A DNA stretch of 64,000 nucleotides from Anaerosacchariphilus hominis (GTDB lineage: Bacteria; Bacillota; Clostridia; Lachnospirales; Lachnospiraceae), in assembly GCF_014290175.1 (NCBI RefSeq), contig NZ_JACOOR010000003.1, positions 186,001-250,000 of the forward strand, written 5' to 3'. The translations under genes and the position numbers were made by a program. The first letter of the stretch is position 1. Every line of letters begins with the position of its first letter. Shown here piece after piece: positions 6,600 through 15,400 of this stretch. Under the pieces are notes generated by a model. The model had not been told where the DNA came from. It saw nothing but the letters and a program-made list of their open reading frames with translations, and did not search any database.

Positions 6600-7734
6600 G
6601 TTTTTCTCGCTCCTTTCTCTTTGAATGTTTGCTAACTATTTTCTTTAATTTCTTAACATTCACATAAGGCTTGACCCTTTGCAGGTACATGTCGTATGTG
6701 TCTGTATTGCTCAAGTAACCCATGTATGACAGAATTGCGGTCGCATCGTACCATGTGATTTTCTCTTTCTTTGCGACACGGTTGACTTTCCGTGTGCAAC
6801 TCAACATGATGCTTTCCCGCAGAATCGTCTTGTCGTGATAGAACTGGAATCCCATGAAATCGAGTGGTCTCCCTTTTCTCTTTCCGGTCTTTTTCTCTGT
6901 GTAATCGAACCGGAACACCTGCCAGTTTCCTTTCATCTGCAAGTTGAACTTTTCTCTCAAGAATCTCTCAATCTCCTGCTGCATCCTGTGGAGTTCCTTT
7001 TTGTTCTTTCCGAACACCACCATATCATCCATATACCGGATATAATGCACCGCTTTCAACTGTTCTTTGATGAAATGGTCGAGAGGCTGCAACATGAAAT
7101 TTGACAACCACTGCGATGTGTAAAACCCTAAAGGCAACCCGACCTCGCTCCCGTCAATTATCAGTTCGAGGATGTACAACATTCTCTCGTCTCTGATTTT
7201 CTTCTTGAGCCACGCTTTCAAGACATCATGGTCAACACTCTCGAAAAAGTGTCGAATATCCATCTTGAGAACATATTTGCAGTTCTTTTTGTCTCGCTGA
7301 ATCCACCTCTCGATGTACTTTTTCCCATAATGAGCACCCCTGTTCGGAACGCTCCCGCACGAGAACTCATACATCCCTTTCATGAAAATGTCATAACACG
7401 CAGAGACGACAATGTGGTGAATCACCTGCTCATAATTGTATCGAGGTTTCTCAATCATTCTCACTTTTCTGCTCGTTCCCTCGTTGATGCAAACTTTCCC
7501 GTGTCTTGATGGTTTCCATGCCTTTTCCGGATGCGGTACGTCGTACCCCTCCGGTGCAGTGTTCTCAAGTTGCTCGACGACGTTCTTGACATGTCTCTGA
7601 ATGTTGGTCGGCTCTAATATCACCGCAACGTCCGGACGTTCTGTTTTGCCCTTTGCTGCTTTATGAAATTTTTGCTCAACATTGCTATGTTCTAACATAG
7701 GCTTGTACAGGTTATTGACGGATTTCTTTCCCAT
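6436..7734 (-). CDS. DGR reverse transcriptase
   Basis: 432 residues from the ATG at 7732-7734, which follows GAGGTGATAAGAAAG; a GTG 12 bp upstream lies inside that ribosome binding site. Reverse-transcriptase motifs are in order: KMDIRHFFESVD with the first catalytic Asp (about 159), GLPLGFYTSQWLSNF (about 199-213, the SQ-containing motif 4 typical of diversity-generating retroelements) and YMDD (234-237). The core ends near residue 370; about 54 further basic residues overlap the next gene. It copies the template RNA with adenine-specific errors, and the cDNA replaces the variable repeat in the neighbouring receptor-binding-protein gene. No avd gene is visible between VR and RT. Confidence 0.93.
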   Translation of the reverse strand: MGKKSVNNLYKPMLEHSNVEQKFHKAAKGKTERPDVAVILEPTNIQRHVKNVVEQLENTAPEGYDVPHPEKAWKPSRHGKVCINEGTSRKVRMIEKPRYNYEQVIHHIVVSACYDIFMKGMYEFSCGSVPNRGAHYGKKYIERWIQRDKKNCKYVLKMDIRHFFESVDHDVLKAWLKKKIRDERMLYILELIIDGSEVGLPLGFYTSQWLSNFMLQPLDHFIKEQLKAVHYIRYMDDMVVFGKNKKELHRMQQEIERFLREKFNLQMKGNWQVFRFDYTEKKTGKRKGRPLDFMGFQFYHDKTILRESIMLSCTRKVNRVAKKEKITWYDATAILSYMGYLSNTDTYDMYLQRVKPYVNVKKLKKIVSKHSKRKEREKHERMERSVRNGGRTAGGVRHNSITDNGISETQYQESNERGCRRKENHRMAARGA

Positions 7735-7874
7735 CTTTCTTATCACCTCAAGGTCTTTCTGATATTCTTACTCGACCCTGCCTGCATCGGTATCATTTCC
7801 ACTGGTTAGGTGTATTTCAACACCCTGCGGTGTAGGAAAAAGGTGTGCTTTTGGTTAAATGCTCCATAATTTGA

Positions 7875-7986
7875 TAAGATTGGCTCGCCACGATGTTCGT
7901 GTTCACGTTCGTCGCAGGGTTGTTCACATTCCAGTACGACAAACCGCACTTCGACCCGTTGCCACGGTTGCCACCGAACAGGGCAA
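7875..7986 (-). other. DGR template repeat (TR)
   Basis: 112 bp aligned without gaps to 8217-8328 (offset 342). On the coding strand it holds seven AAC codons plus AAT, AAG, TAC, CAA and TAT. Of the 18 differences from VR, 17 fall on TR adenines; the single exception is a T at 7936 (A on the plus strand) read as G in VR. It lies about 140 bp upstream of the RT start, in the usual non-coding position. The short open frame through it is a by-product of its origin from coding DNA. Confidence 0.95.
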
Positions 7987-8083
7987 GGACGCACACCGAT
8001 TCCCCTGTCATGTCAAGGTCATCTTTTTGTCATGTCGGAGATTCTATCACAATTTTTTCTGTTTGTGTCGGATGTGCCTCCCG

Positions 8084-8101
8084 TTTCCATCATCGTGGAA
8101 A
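8084..8101. promoter_or_regulatory. TTTCCA-N6-TGGAAA palindrome upstream of TR/RT
   Basis: An 18-bp interrupted palindrome with spacer TCATCG, identical in both arms to the two sites at 36967-37014 and one at 13083-13100. It lies about 100 bp upstream of TR on the transcribed strand, ahead of a weak TAGAAT box at 8040-8045. It may bind a prophage regulator or ParB. Confidence 0.45.
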
Positions 8102-8123
8102 ATCCTTGTCATACCGGACACCT

Positions 8124-8141
8124 CGGAGGGTAAACCCTCCG
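8124..8141. repeat. perfect hairpin downstream of the variable gene (second)
   Basis: CGGAGGGT, AA, ACCCTCCG: an 8-bp perfect stem with a 2-nt loop. It is not followed by a T run on the transcribed strand, so it is a poor terminator. It is the second GC-rich hairpin after VR. Confidence 0.7.
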
Positions 8142-8158
8142 AACCTCCCTTTTTATTG

Positions 8159-8177
8159 CGGGGGAGTATCTCCCCCG
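8159..8177. repeat. perfect hairpin downstream of VR (first), candidate DGR cruciform
   Basis: CGGGGGAG, TAT, CTCCCCCG: an 8-bp perfect GC-rich stem with a 3-nt loop, 15 bp after the stop codon and about 40 bp after VR. In Bordetella phage BPP-1 an 8-bp stem-loop just after VR is needed for efficient retrohoming, so the same role is inferred. A smaller stem (GCTGC-TTAC-GCAGC, 8187-8200) spans the stop codon. Confidence 0.7.
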
Positions 8178-8191
8178 TTCCCCCTCGCTGC

Positions 8192-9430
8192 TTACGCAGC
8201 AGCAACAGGCGGTTTACAAGAAAGGCCCGCCACGATGTACGTGCCCACGTACGTCGCAGGGCTGTTCACAGCCCAGCCCGACAAACCGCACCTCGACCCG
8301 CCGCCACGGGGGCCACCGAACAGGGCAACTGCAACGATCGTATTGTTAAACCATAACCCATCACATTCGTATGTGGTCTCACTTCCGGATGCAACGGTCG
8401 GGATTCTTCCGATGTCGGATGCCATTTCCATTCTTGAACAGTAGCCTCCGGATGTTCCGGACGGTGTCAGTCCTGTGTTTGTGTACCCCGCACCTGTTGA
8501 GTTGTACGGAGGAACTGCTTTCACATGATAAACTCCGTTGATAAGCAGCAGACCTCTCAAACGTTTCCAGTAGTTCGCAAAGAAATTCTCGCAGTAAAAT
8601 ACTTTGACTGCCTGTGTGGTCGATGTATAACCGAAAAACTGTCCTTTTCCGTTGAGTGTTCCGGTCTGCAAGAAATTGTCGGACTGACTGTTTCCATTTC
8701 CAAACTTGCCCTGTGAGTTGGTGCTGCATGTAATCATCGTACACATTTCATACATGAGGTTGATTTCAGAAAATGACTGTTTATCCCATCTGTCACCGTT
8801 CTGCTTTGCTGCGGTCGTCTCCTGCTCGTCTGTCATGGACGCTGTCGGTGTGAGACCGGAGAGCGAACGCATCCTGCTGTTGACAACCGAACCCTCGTAC
8901 ATCGGGAAATATGTCACGGGCAGGACATTTCCGTCTGCGTCGGTGTGTGCGTATGCTTTGTATGTGTCATCGTACTGCTCCTCACAGAACACAACAAAAT
9001 GATAATTGTTCTGTGTCCATCTCTTGACCCAAATCAGAGGAATCTCGGACATTGCATTTCCACCGTATGATGTTTTTGTGATGTCCGATGCTCCTCCGTT
9101 CAGCTTGAGAGCATGGTTTTCATGATTCAGTTCATAGTCAACCGTTCCGTCAGTTCTTACCATGACCGGACGGTTTTTCTTTACGAACCAAATATCTCCC
9201 CAGTCTCCATAATCGAACCCGCCTCCTGCGAAATTCATTCCTGCGGGTGTCATTCCAACCGCATCATAAAGATATTTGACACGGGTTGCCGGATTGCTGT
9301 CGAGGAGGTTGATTCTCATTCCGTATCTTTTCGGTTTTGCTTTTGCGTCCTCGATAATTTTCTTTGTGTTGGAAAGAATCTCCTGCGACGTGGATTCTTT
9401 CGCCATGAATATTCTGTCACCTGCTGCCAT
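8192..9430 (-). CDS. DGR target: variable receptor-binding (tail) protein
   Basis: 412 residues. The N-terminal half has no clear domain name. The C-terminal 150 or so residues fit the C-type-lectin-like fold of DGR variable proteins: RLRGLLLINGVYHVK, GLWFNNTIVAVALFGG, then the variable tract ending near residue 405, then KPPVAAA. Thirteen codons whose TR counterparts carry targeted adenines give P, G, R, G, A, N, S, Y, G, Y, G, L and C in this copy. As with Mtd of BPP-1 it should sit at the tail tip and decide which surface ligand the phage binds. Its start shares a base with the stop region of the upstream Mtd-N-like gene. Confidence 0.88.
   Translation of the reverse strand: MAAGDRIFMAKESTSQEILSNTKKIIEDAKAKPKRYGMRINLLDSNPATRVKYLYDAVGMTPAGMNFAGGGFDYGDWGDIWFVKKNRPVMVRTDGTVDYELNHENHALKLNGGASDITKTSYGGNAMSEIPLIWVKRWTQNNYHFVVFCEEQYDDTYKAYAHTDADGNVLPVTYFPMYEGSVVNSRMRSLSGLTPTASMTDEQETTAAKQNGDRWDKQSFSEINLMYEMCTMITCSTNSQGKFGNGNSQSDNFLQTGTLNGKGQFFGYTSTTQAVKVFYCENFFANYWKRLRGLLLINGVYHVKAVPPYNSTGAGYTNTGLTPSGTSGGYCSRMEMASDIGRIPTVASGSETTYECDGLWFNNTIVAVALFGGPRGGGSRCGLSGWAVNSPATYVGTYIVAGLSCKPPVAAA
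8217..8328 (-). other. DGR variable repeat (VR)
   Basis: 112 bp, 94 identical to TR. On the coding strand the changes are A to G, C or T at 17 places: for example AAC to CCC, GGC, AGC or TAC, and CAA to CTT. Unchanged blocks such as GTTCGGTGGC and TGCGGTTTGTCG separate the variable codons. Homology ends at the TAT/TGT codon, 22 bp before the stop, with no long GC-rich IMH box inside the gene. Confidence 0.95.
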
Positions 9431-9816
9431 TATTCACTTGCCTCCTTTGTGATTTCCTCAAAATACAACGTACCGTTTGAGATACCCATTCGATACTTGA
9501 TTTGTGTCGCATCGTCCTCCAGTTCGACAGTCGTTGCCAGTGCTTTCATTTCTGCAAGCAACTCCGTTCCCTTTTTGACCATGTCGTCATAGTACGTTTT
9601 TGCATCTTTGTCCATTCCGGTCTTGATTTCTCTGACCTCCTCGATGTCAAATGCGACAGGGAGGCTCATGAACTCGGTCGAACCGTTACCGATTCGGATG
9701 ATTCTGTGACCGCTTGTCGTGGTTTCGAGACCCAGTTCTCCATCATCGAGAACCCTCTTGCTCTCCGTCCACTCTGCGGTCGTTCCCTTTTTCAGAGTGA
9801 TTGTTGCTGTTGCCAT
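9430..9816 (-). CDS. Mtd N-terminal-domain-like tail protein
   Basis: 128 residues. The first half (TITLKKGTTAEWTESKRVL, then DGELGLETTTSGHRIIRIG) matches the short repeat-like N-terminal domain found in Mtd and many tail fibres (hyaluronidase/Mtd-N type), which attaches and trimerises the fibre. The second half is helical. It is directly upstream of the variable protein and probably forms the collar that carries it. Confidence 0.7.
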   Translation of the reverse strand: MATATITLKKGTTAEWTESKRVLDDGELGLETTTSGHRIIRIGNGSTEFMSLPVAFDIEEVREIKTGMDKDAKTYYDDMVKKGTELLAEMKALATTVELEDDATQIKYRMGISNGTLYFEEITKEASE

Positions 9817-9833
9817 TCTTTTTCACCTCTTTC

Positions 9834-10685
9834 TCAAATTGTGTGTGACGTTCCTGCGATATACTTGTCATAATCGGTCGTGAACGGTGTTCCTCCCTTG
9901 ACAAGCAGGAGGTCGGTTGATTTTGGTGTTCCTCCATCCACATTGATGTTGATGTCCGTCTCAAGTTCTCTGATGCGTTCATAATAGTCTTTGACTGCTG
10001 CCAGTATCGCATCAAGACCGGACTGACTGATGATGATTTTGTTTGCCTCCTCGGTCGCTGTCAGACATTTCTTTGTCTGCTCGATTGCTGCCTCCATCGC
10101 CTCGACACATTTTGCAATCGCCTTTGCGGTGTCATCCTCTCTCCGGCTCTCTTTGATTTCTCTTGCCTTTTCAGCAGCCTCTCTCAACCGCTCCTGTGCC
10201 TGTCTGACCGCCTCTGCTGCATCAATGGTGTTCTGTGTGTCCTGTGCGATTTGCAGAGCCTCTCTCGCTGCTGCAATGGTGTTCTCCAGTCTTGTATATT
10301 CTCCGGAGTGAATGATTTCCGATTCATCCCGCTGTGACGGAAAAATCTCCATCTCAAACGTCGCACTCGTCAGCAATGCACCATTTTGATACAACTGCAC
10401 CTCACATAATGCTGTTCCGTGAACCTGCAACATGCCTCTTGTGAGAGGAATGAGAGCCTCATTTCCGGACTTTTCTCCATCGTTGTGAACGTGTGTCTTG
10501 TCCGGTTTGGTCATGTTGATAATGACCTCCACATTGTCCGGTATCTCATACACGACACCGTCCTCCATGAGCGTCACTCCGATGTACCGTGTTCCCATAT
10601 CCATCTGTTTCGCTGCAACTGCAAAATGCTGTGTGTCTCCATACAAATCCACTTTGATGTGTCTAATGATTTCCAATTTTCTCAC
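9834..10685 (-). CDS. BppU-type baseplate upper protein
   Basis: 283 residues. The N-terminal about 125 residues (KVDLYGDTQHFAVAAKQMDM to TFEMEIFPS) match the BppU N-terminal domain of siphophage baseplates. A long helical region rich in A, E, K and R (about 135-250) follows, then a short C-terminal NINVDGGTPKSTDLLLVKGG module typical of fibre attachment. It should link the tail tip to the receptor-binding proteins encoded next. Confidence 0.78.
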   Translation of the reverse strand: MRKLEIIRHIKVDLYGDTQHFAVAAKQMDMGTRYIGVTLMEDGVVYEIPDNVEVIINMTKPDKTHVHNDGEKSGNEALIPLTRGMLQVHGTALCEVQLYQNGALLTSATFEMEIFPSQRDESEIIHSGEYTRLENTIAAAREALQIAQDTQNTIDAAEAVRQAQERLREAAEKAREIKESRREDDTAKAIAKCVEAMEAAIEQTKKCLTATEEANKIIISQSGLDAILAAVKDYYERIRELETDININVDGGTPKSTDLLLVKGGTPFTTDYDKYIAGTSHTI

Positions 10686-10689
10686 CTCC

Positions 10690-11700
10690 TCATGACAATT
10701 CTTGCTCGGTTCTCTGAACCTCCTCGAATGACAGTCTTGTGTTTGCCAGTTCGACCTTGTTCTTTTCTTTCGTCAACGGGTATTCATAGAATTTCACAAT
10801 CCTGTGGCTCTCACGGATTCCCGTTGACTTGGAGATCAGCAGCACCGTGTCTCCCAGTGCTATACTGAACACCTCTTTGTACTGTTCTTTTTTCTCCTCG
10901 TCCTGCACTGCCTCAACAAGATTGATGATTTCTGCTGTGTACGACCTGTATGGTTTGGAAAGTTCGTCCAGTTTCGCCTCCGCATCCTCTTTCAGTGATT
11001 CCGCATCCGTGTATCTTTCATCTTTCCACGTCATCGTTTTCACTTTCTTTGAATACTGGTGATTCTCAACATAATTTTTCCCGTCGATATTCAGCATCAA
11101 TCCATCTTTCCCTATCGGAATGAGCCTTGTTGCAAAGTCGTATGAGTTTGACTGTACCTGCAACCGCTTGAGATTCAGACGTTCAATGAAATATGCTCCT
11201 CTGTCCTCTCCGTATTTCTCATATACCGAAATTCCCTTGTTCAGAGAATCGAACACCATCTCGCATCTATACGTTGTGATTGCCTGTTGAGCGACATCCC
11301 ATGCAGAACAGTTCTGTTCTATCCGGATTGTTCTCTTTTTGGAAACATCGCACCGGATGACTTTCCATCCAGTTCCGTCGATTGCCTCTGTCAGACATTC
11401 ATCGACCGTCTTTTCCACAGTCTCAAATCCCTGCGGATATTGTTTGCCCTCCAGTTCCTCGACGTTCAATGTTCCGGTGCATTTGTACCATTCCCCGCTC
11501 GGCTCGACCTGCTTGATAACAAATTCGTCCGTGTCGGTTCTGATATATCCCTCCTCTTTGATGTCCGCTGCATACCTGTTTGTCTTTCGGAACTCGAATG
11601 TGATTTCCTTATCTCCGGTCTTGAGAGTGCTTGTGATGCACGTTTCTTTTATTCCGGATAAAATACACACCTTTTCGTGTGAATCATTGTACAAATCCAT
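10690..11700 (-). CDS. tail-associated (Tal-like) minor structural protein
   Basis: About 336 residues from the ATG at 11698-11700, preceded by AGGAGG. The start MDLYNDSHEKVC and the early EFRKTNRYAADIKEEGYIRT segment match the N-terminal region of prophage tail-endopeptidase/Tal proteins that form the tail-tip ring after Dit. It is short compared with full Tal proteins and lacks an obvious lytic domain. It lies between Dit and BppU as expected. Confidence 0.7.
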   Translation of the reverse strand: MDLYNDSHEKVCILSGIKETCITSTLKTGDKEITFEFRKTNRYAADIKEEGYIRTDTDEFVIKQVEPSGEWYKCTGTLNVEELEGKQYPQGFETVEKTVDECLTEAIDGTGWKVIRCDVSKKRTIRIEQNCSAWDVAQQAITTYRCEMVFDSLNKGISVYEKYGEDRGAYFIERLNLKRLQVQSNSYDFATRLIPIGKDGLMLNIDGKNYVENHQYSKKVKTMTWKDERYTDAESLKEDAEAKLDELSKPYRSYTAEIINLVEAVQDEEKKEQYKEVFSIALGDTVLLISKSTGIRESHRIVKFYEYPLTKEKNKVELANTRLSFEEVQRTEQELS

Positions 11701-11711
11701 CTGACCGCCTC

Positions 11712-12419
11712 CTATAACCACATAGGTTTATACTGCAATGTGACAAGTGCGTTATTGTCAGAGAAAATGAGATGATGTTCCTTTTCCTGCCCTGTTGTGA
11801 GATACGGAAATTCCATCAATGACACATCCTTGAACTTGTTCTCTCCGTCCATCGTTGCGAATCCTGTTTCTCCGTCAATGATGACGGTTGCTCCTCTCGG
11901 AATCGTGTCGATAATAATTTCACCGCAGGAAAGACCGTTGATTCTTAACTGCTCAATGTACTCCGTTGCTGTGATTGTCAGTCTGCACGGTGTCGCCCTG
12001 TTTCCCTGTGCCTCAAATATTGCCTCATACGCTCCCTGCCAGTTCAAACTCACTTCGTCGCTGAACCAGTACCCCGTGAATTTGAACTCTGCTGTGTACC
12101 GTGTTTTCGTTATTGTCTTGCTCAACGAGTTCCCCGTCATATATGCCTTAAAATGGCGACTGTACCCGTCCAGTGTAAGGACAACACCTTTCTGCAACTC
12201 TGCATTGAAATCACTGACATGTTTTTGAACCTCGTCTCTGTCTTTTCCTCTGAACAGGACTGTCACTGTCAGTCCGGACAATGGTGTGTATGTTTCGGAT
12301 TCCGACGGTATCAATGCCCCGTCGAACATCTCCACCGTCACCCCCGTCTGTGGAGGCTCGAAATCAACTGTCAACTGCTTTGCATCGAATGACCGAATGT
12401 CTATGCTGTCAATTTTCAT
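11712..12419 (-). CDS. distal tail protein (Dit)
   Basis: 235 residues, directly after the tape measure gene. It shows the siphovirus tail-component pattern: an N-terminal beta region with SETYTPLSGLTVTVLFRGKD, a FKFTGYWFSD turn, then a galectin-like half with ATPCRLTITAT and GEIIIDTIPRGATVIIDGET. It forms the hexameric hub joining tail tube and baseplate. Confidence 0.78.
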   Translation of the reverse strand: MKIDSIDIRSFDAKQLTVDFEPPQTGVTVEMFDGALIPSESETYTPLSGLTVTVLFRGKDRDEVQKHVSDFNAELQKGVVLTLDGYSRHFKAYMTGNSLSKTITKTRYTAEFKFTGYWFSDEVSLNWQGAYEAIFEAQGNRATPCRLTITATEYIEQLRINGLSCGEIIIDTIPRGATVIIDGETGFATMDGENKFKDVSLMEFPYLTTGQEKEHHLIFSDNNALVTLQYKPMWL

Positions 12420-12423
12420 GTCC

Positions 12424-15400
12424 TCACCTCCGTTTTTTTGTTGCTATTGCAAGATTATCACTGACCTTTTCGGTCGTTCTGCTTGCCACTTCGTCTCCGT
12501 CAATATAGTTGTGAACCTCGATAAAAGCGTTCACATTCTGATTGATCGCTTTCAGCTTTCGGTCAAGCATTGAGTTCAATTCTGTGTAGAACTCTGCAAG
12601 TGGCAAAATTGCCTCTGCTCCTGCCTCTCCTCCGACCATGAGCCTCGTTCCATTCATTCCGAACACTGTCGGACTTGTCATGATTCCTCCTGTTTTGTAC
12701 CATTCAACACCGAATGACGGTACAGATGGAGGGTTCAGACTGAACGAACCGGATATACTAAAATGTGGCATTTTCAAATGTGGCAATGACCACTCAAAAT
12801 TGAAAAATCCCTTGATTCTGTCGATAGCATTTGAGACCGCTGTCTTTGCGGATTCCATCTTTTCGCTGAATTTTGCTCGTATGCTCTCCATGACTGAACC
12901 GACCGTTGAAAGAGCACCGTTCAATTTTGTCGAGAAAGATGACTTGATGCTGTCGAGTTTTCCACCTGTCAACGTGTTCGCTGTGGACATGAGTGAGTTC
13001 ATCGTGTCCTTGATGCCTGTGAATGTAGCCGACACAATTCCTTTCATGCCCCCGCCTTTTTCGTTATAGGCAGATTTCATATTTTCCAGTTTTGTGGAAA
13101 CATTGGTCTTTGCGGTCTCCATGAGATTTGTCGCCGTGTCCTTGATGTTTGTAAACCTCGTTGACCATCCCTGTTTTACGCTCTCGACCTTGTTTGTAAA
13201 ATCGTTCTTGAGTGACAGGAGTTTGTTGCTCGCATCTGTGTTCCACTGCTGCATCGTCGTTGAAATCGTCGATTTCATGTGAGACCATCCGGTTGACACA
13301 TAGGACTGTATTCCGGAAATCTTCGTCGTGAAATCGGTTCTGATTTCCGTCAGTTTATTTGATGCGTTTGTTTTCCACTCGGTCATCTTGGATGTGACCG
13401 TCGTTTTCATATTCTCCCAACCCTCGGAGACTTTCGTCTTGATTTCCGATGTCTTTTCGGAGAATTTTGTCTTGATTTCTGTCAGTTTTCCTCCCGACAG
13501 ATTATCAACGAACGTGAATCCGGCTGTGTAATAGCCTTTGATTCCCTCCCATCCTGCTGCAACTACTCCTTTAATACCGCCCCCGCTTTCCTCATAGGCG
13601 GTTTTCATGTTCCCCAGTTTCTCCTTTGCGGTGTCAACTGCTGCCCCCATGAACTTTGTGACAGTATTTTTCACCGCTGAAAACGTCTTTGTCGCTGCTT
13701 GTCCGACTGCACTATTCGCAACCGAATCTTTTATCTCGTTCACCTTATTCGTGACCGCCTCTTTTGCTTTCGAGAACGCTCCCGTTATGGTTTCCTTGAT
13801 TGCGTTGAATTTCTCCTTGACGTTACTCCACAACTCGGATAATTTTTCTTTGACCTTATCCCAGTTTTTATATAAAGCGATTCCTGCTGCGATCAGTCCT
13901 GCAATCAGTGTCACAATTAAAATAATCGGACACAGATTCATGACTGCATTGAGGGCGGTCTGTGCCACCGTCATTCCTCCAGTCACTCCGGTCGCTGTCG
14001 CTGTTGCTGCGGTATGTGCTGCCTCCGCTGCTGCCCCTGCTGTGTCTGCTGCTGTTCCTGCTGCGGTTGCTGCTGTCTTGGCTGTTATCTTTGCGATGAT
14101 TCCTCCGACAAACGATGCAAACTGTTGACCTGTTTTCACCGTCGTCGATATTCCCTGTGCTACTTTTCCGAATCCGATTGCTAAAGGACCCACCGCAGCC
14201 ACCACAAGACCGACCTTGATGATTGTCTGCTGTTGCCCCTCGTCAAGAGAGGTGAACCACTTTGTCAGTTCTTGAATCTTTGTCGTCACCTTTTCGATGA
14301 CTGGTGCTGCTGCGGTCTGTGCTGTTGTCGCCAGTGTTGACAATGCCAGTTTTGCATTGTTCATCGCTATTGTTGCATTATCAATCGGGTCGAGTGTTCC
14401 GTTGTATGTGTCCTCGACCGTCGTTCCATATTCTGACATTGAGGATGACAGGCTTGTGAGGTCAATTCTGTTCTCTCGGATTGCTGTCGCCATTTCCGCA
14501 GCACCCTTTTTCCCGAACAGTTCTGTCGCAATCTGTAAAGCCTCTGTGTCCGTCTTTGCGTTCTTAATGCTGCCGATTGTCTCCTCCAGTGCGACATCCA
14601 TTGACTTTCCCTCGGCTGTTGCGTTCTGCAATGCCTTTTTCAGTCCTGCCAGTGCTGTCGTAGAATCAACACCGTTCGCATCGAATTGAGCCATCAAATT
14701 GATTGCTTGTGGTAATGACAACCCCATCTCTTTGAACGCTGAATTGTTATCCAGTACATAACTTTCGAGTTTGTCAACGGAAATTCCTGTCTCCTGTGCT
14801 TTTGATGTCAGCAATCCCAACAGATTCCCCGTCTGTGATGTGTCTATGTTCCACGCTTTCATGATTTTGTCCACTTGGTCAACAGACTGTGTCACATTCG
14901 TTCCGTTTATGCTCGAAAACTGAATGAATTGCGTTGACAGGCTCTCCAGTTCCTCTCCTGTCGAATGAAATCTCGTGTTTACTTCACCGATAGCCTCTCC
15001 GACCGTTGACATGTCCTCCGGCATACTTCCGAAAACATTGTCCGCAGATGCGGTCAATCCCTCCAGTGCCTCTCCGGTTGCTCCGGTCTTTGTCACTATC
15101 GTGTCATATCCCTCGTCGAGTTCCTTGAACGCTGCGATTGATGCTGCTCCTATTGCAGCAATTCCCGCAGAAACGACGGACATTTTCTTTCCGAAACTCT
15201 CCATCTTTTGTCCTGCTTTGTCACAACCGCTTGCAAATTCATTCAGTTTATGATTTTTCAGTTCCTTGTTTACTTTTTCGAGTTCAGATTCCATCTCGAC
15301 GAGTGATGCTTTTGATGCGTTCGTCTTTGTGGTCTGATTTGCAAGAGCAGTCTCCGTCTTTCCTATTGCTGTCTCGTTTGCCTTAAATTCCTGCTCCAGT

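Noticed and set aside
7817..8011. Short minus-strand open frame across TR as a gene
   Set aside because: It is the DGR template; its coding look comes from homology with VR. No ribosome binding site.
8124..8177. The hairpins after VR as ordinary terminators
   Set aside because: Neither is followed by a T run on the transcribed strand, though a weak terminator role cannot be excluded.
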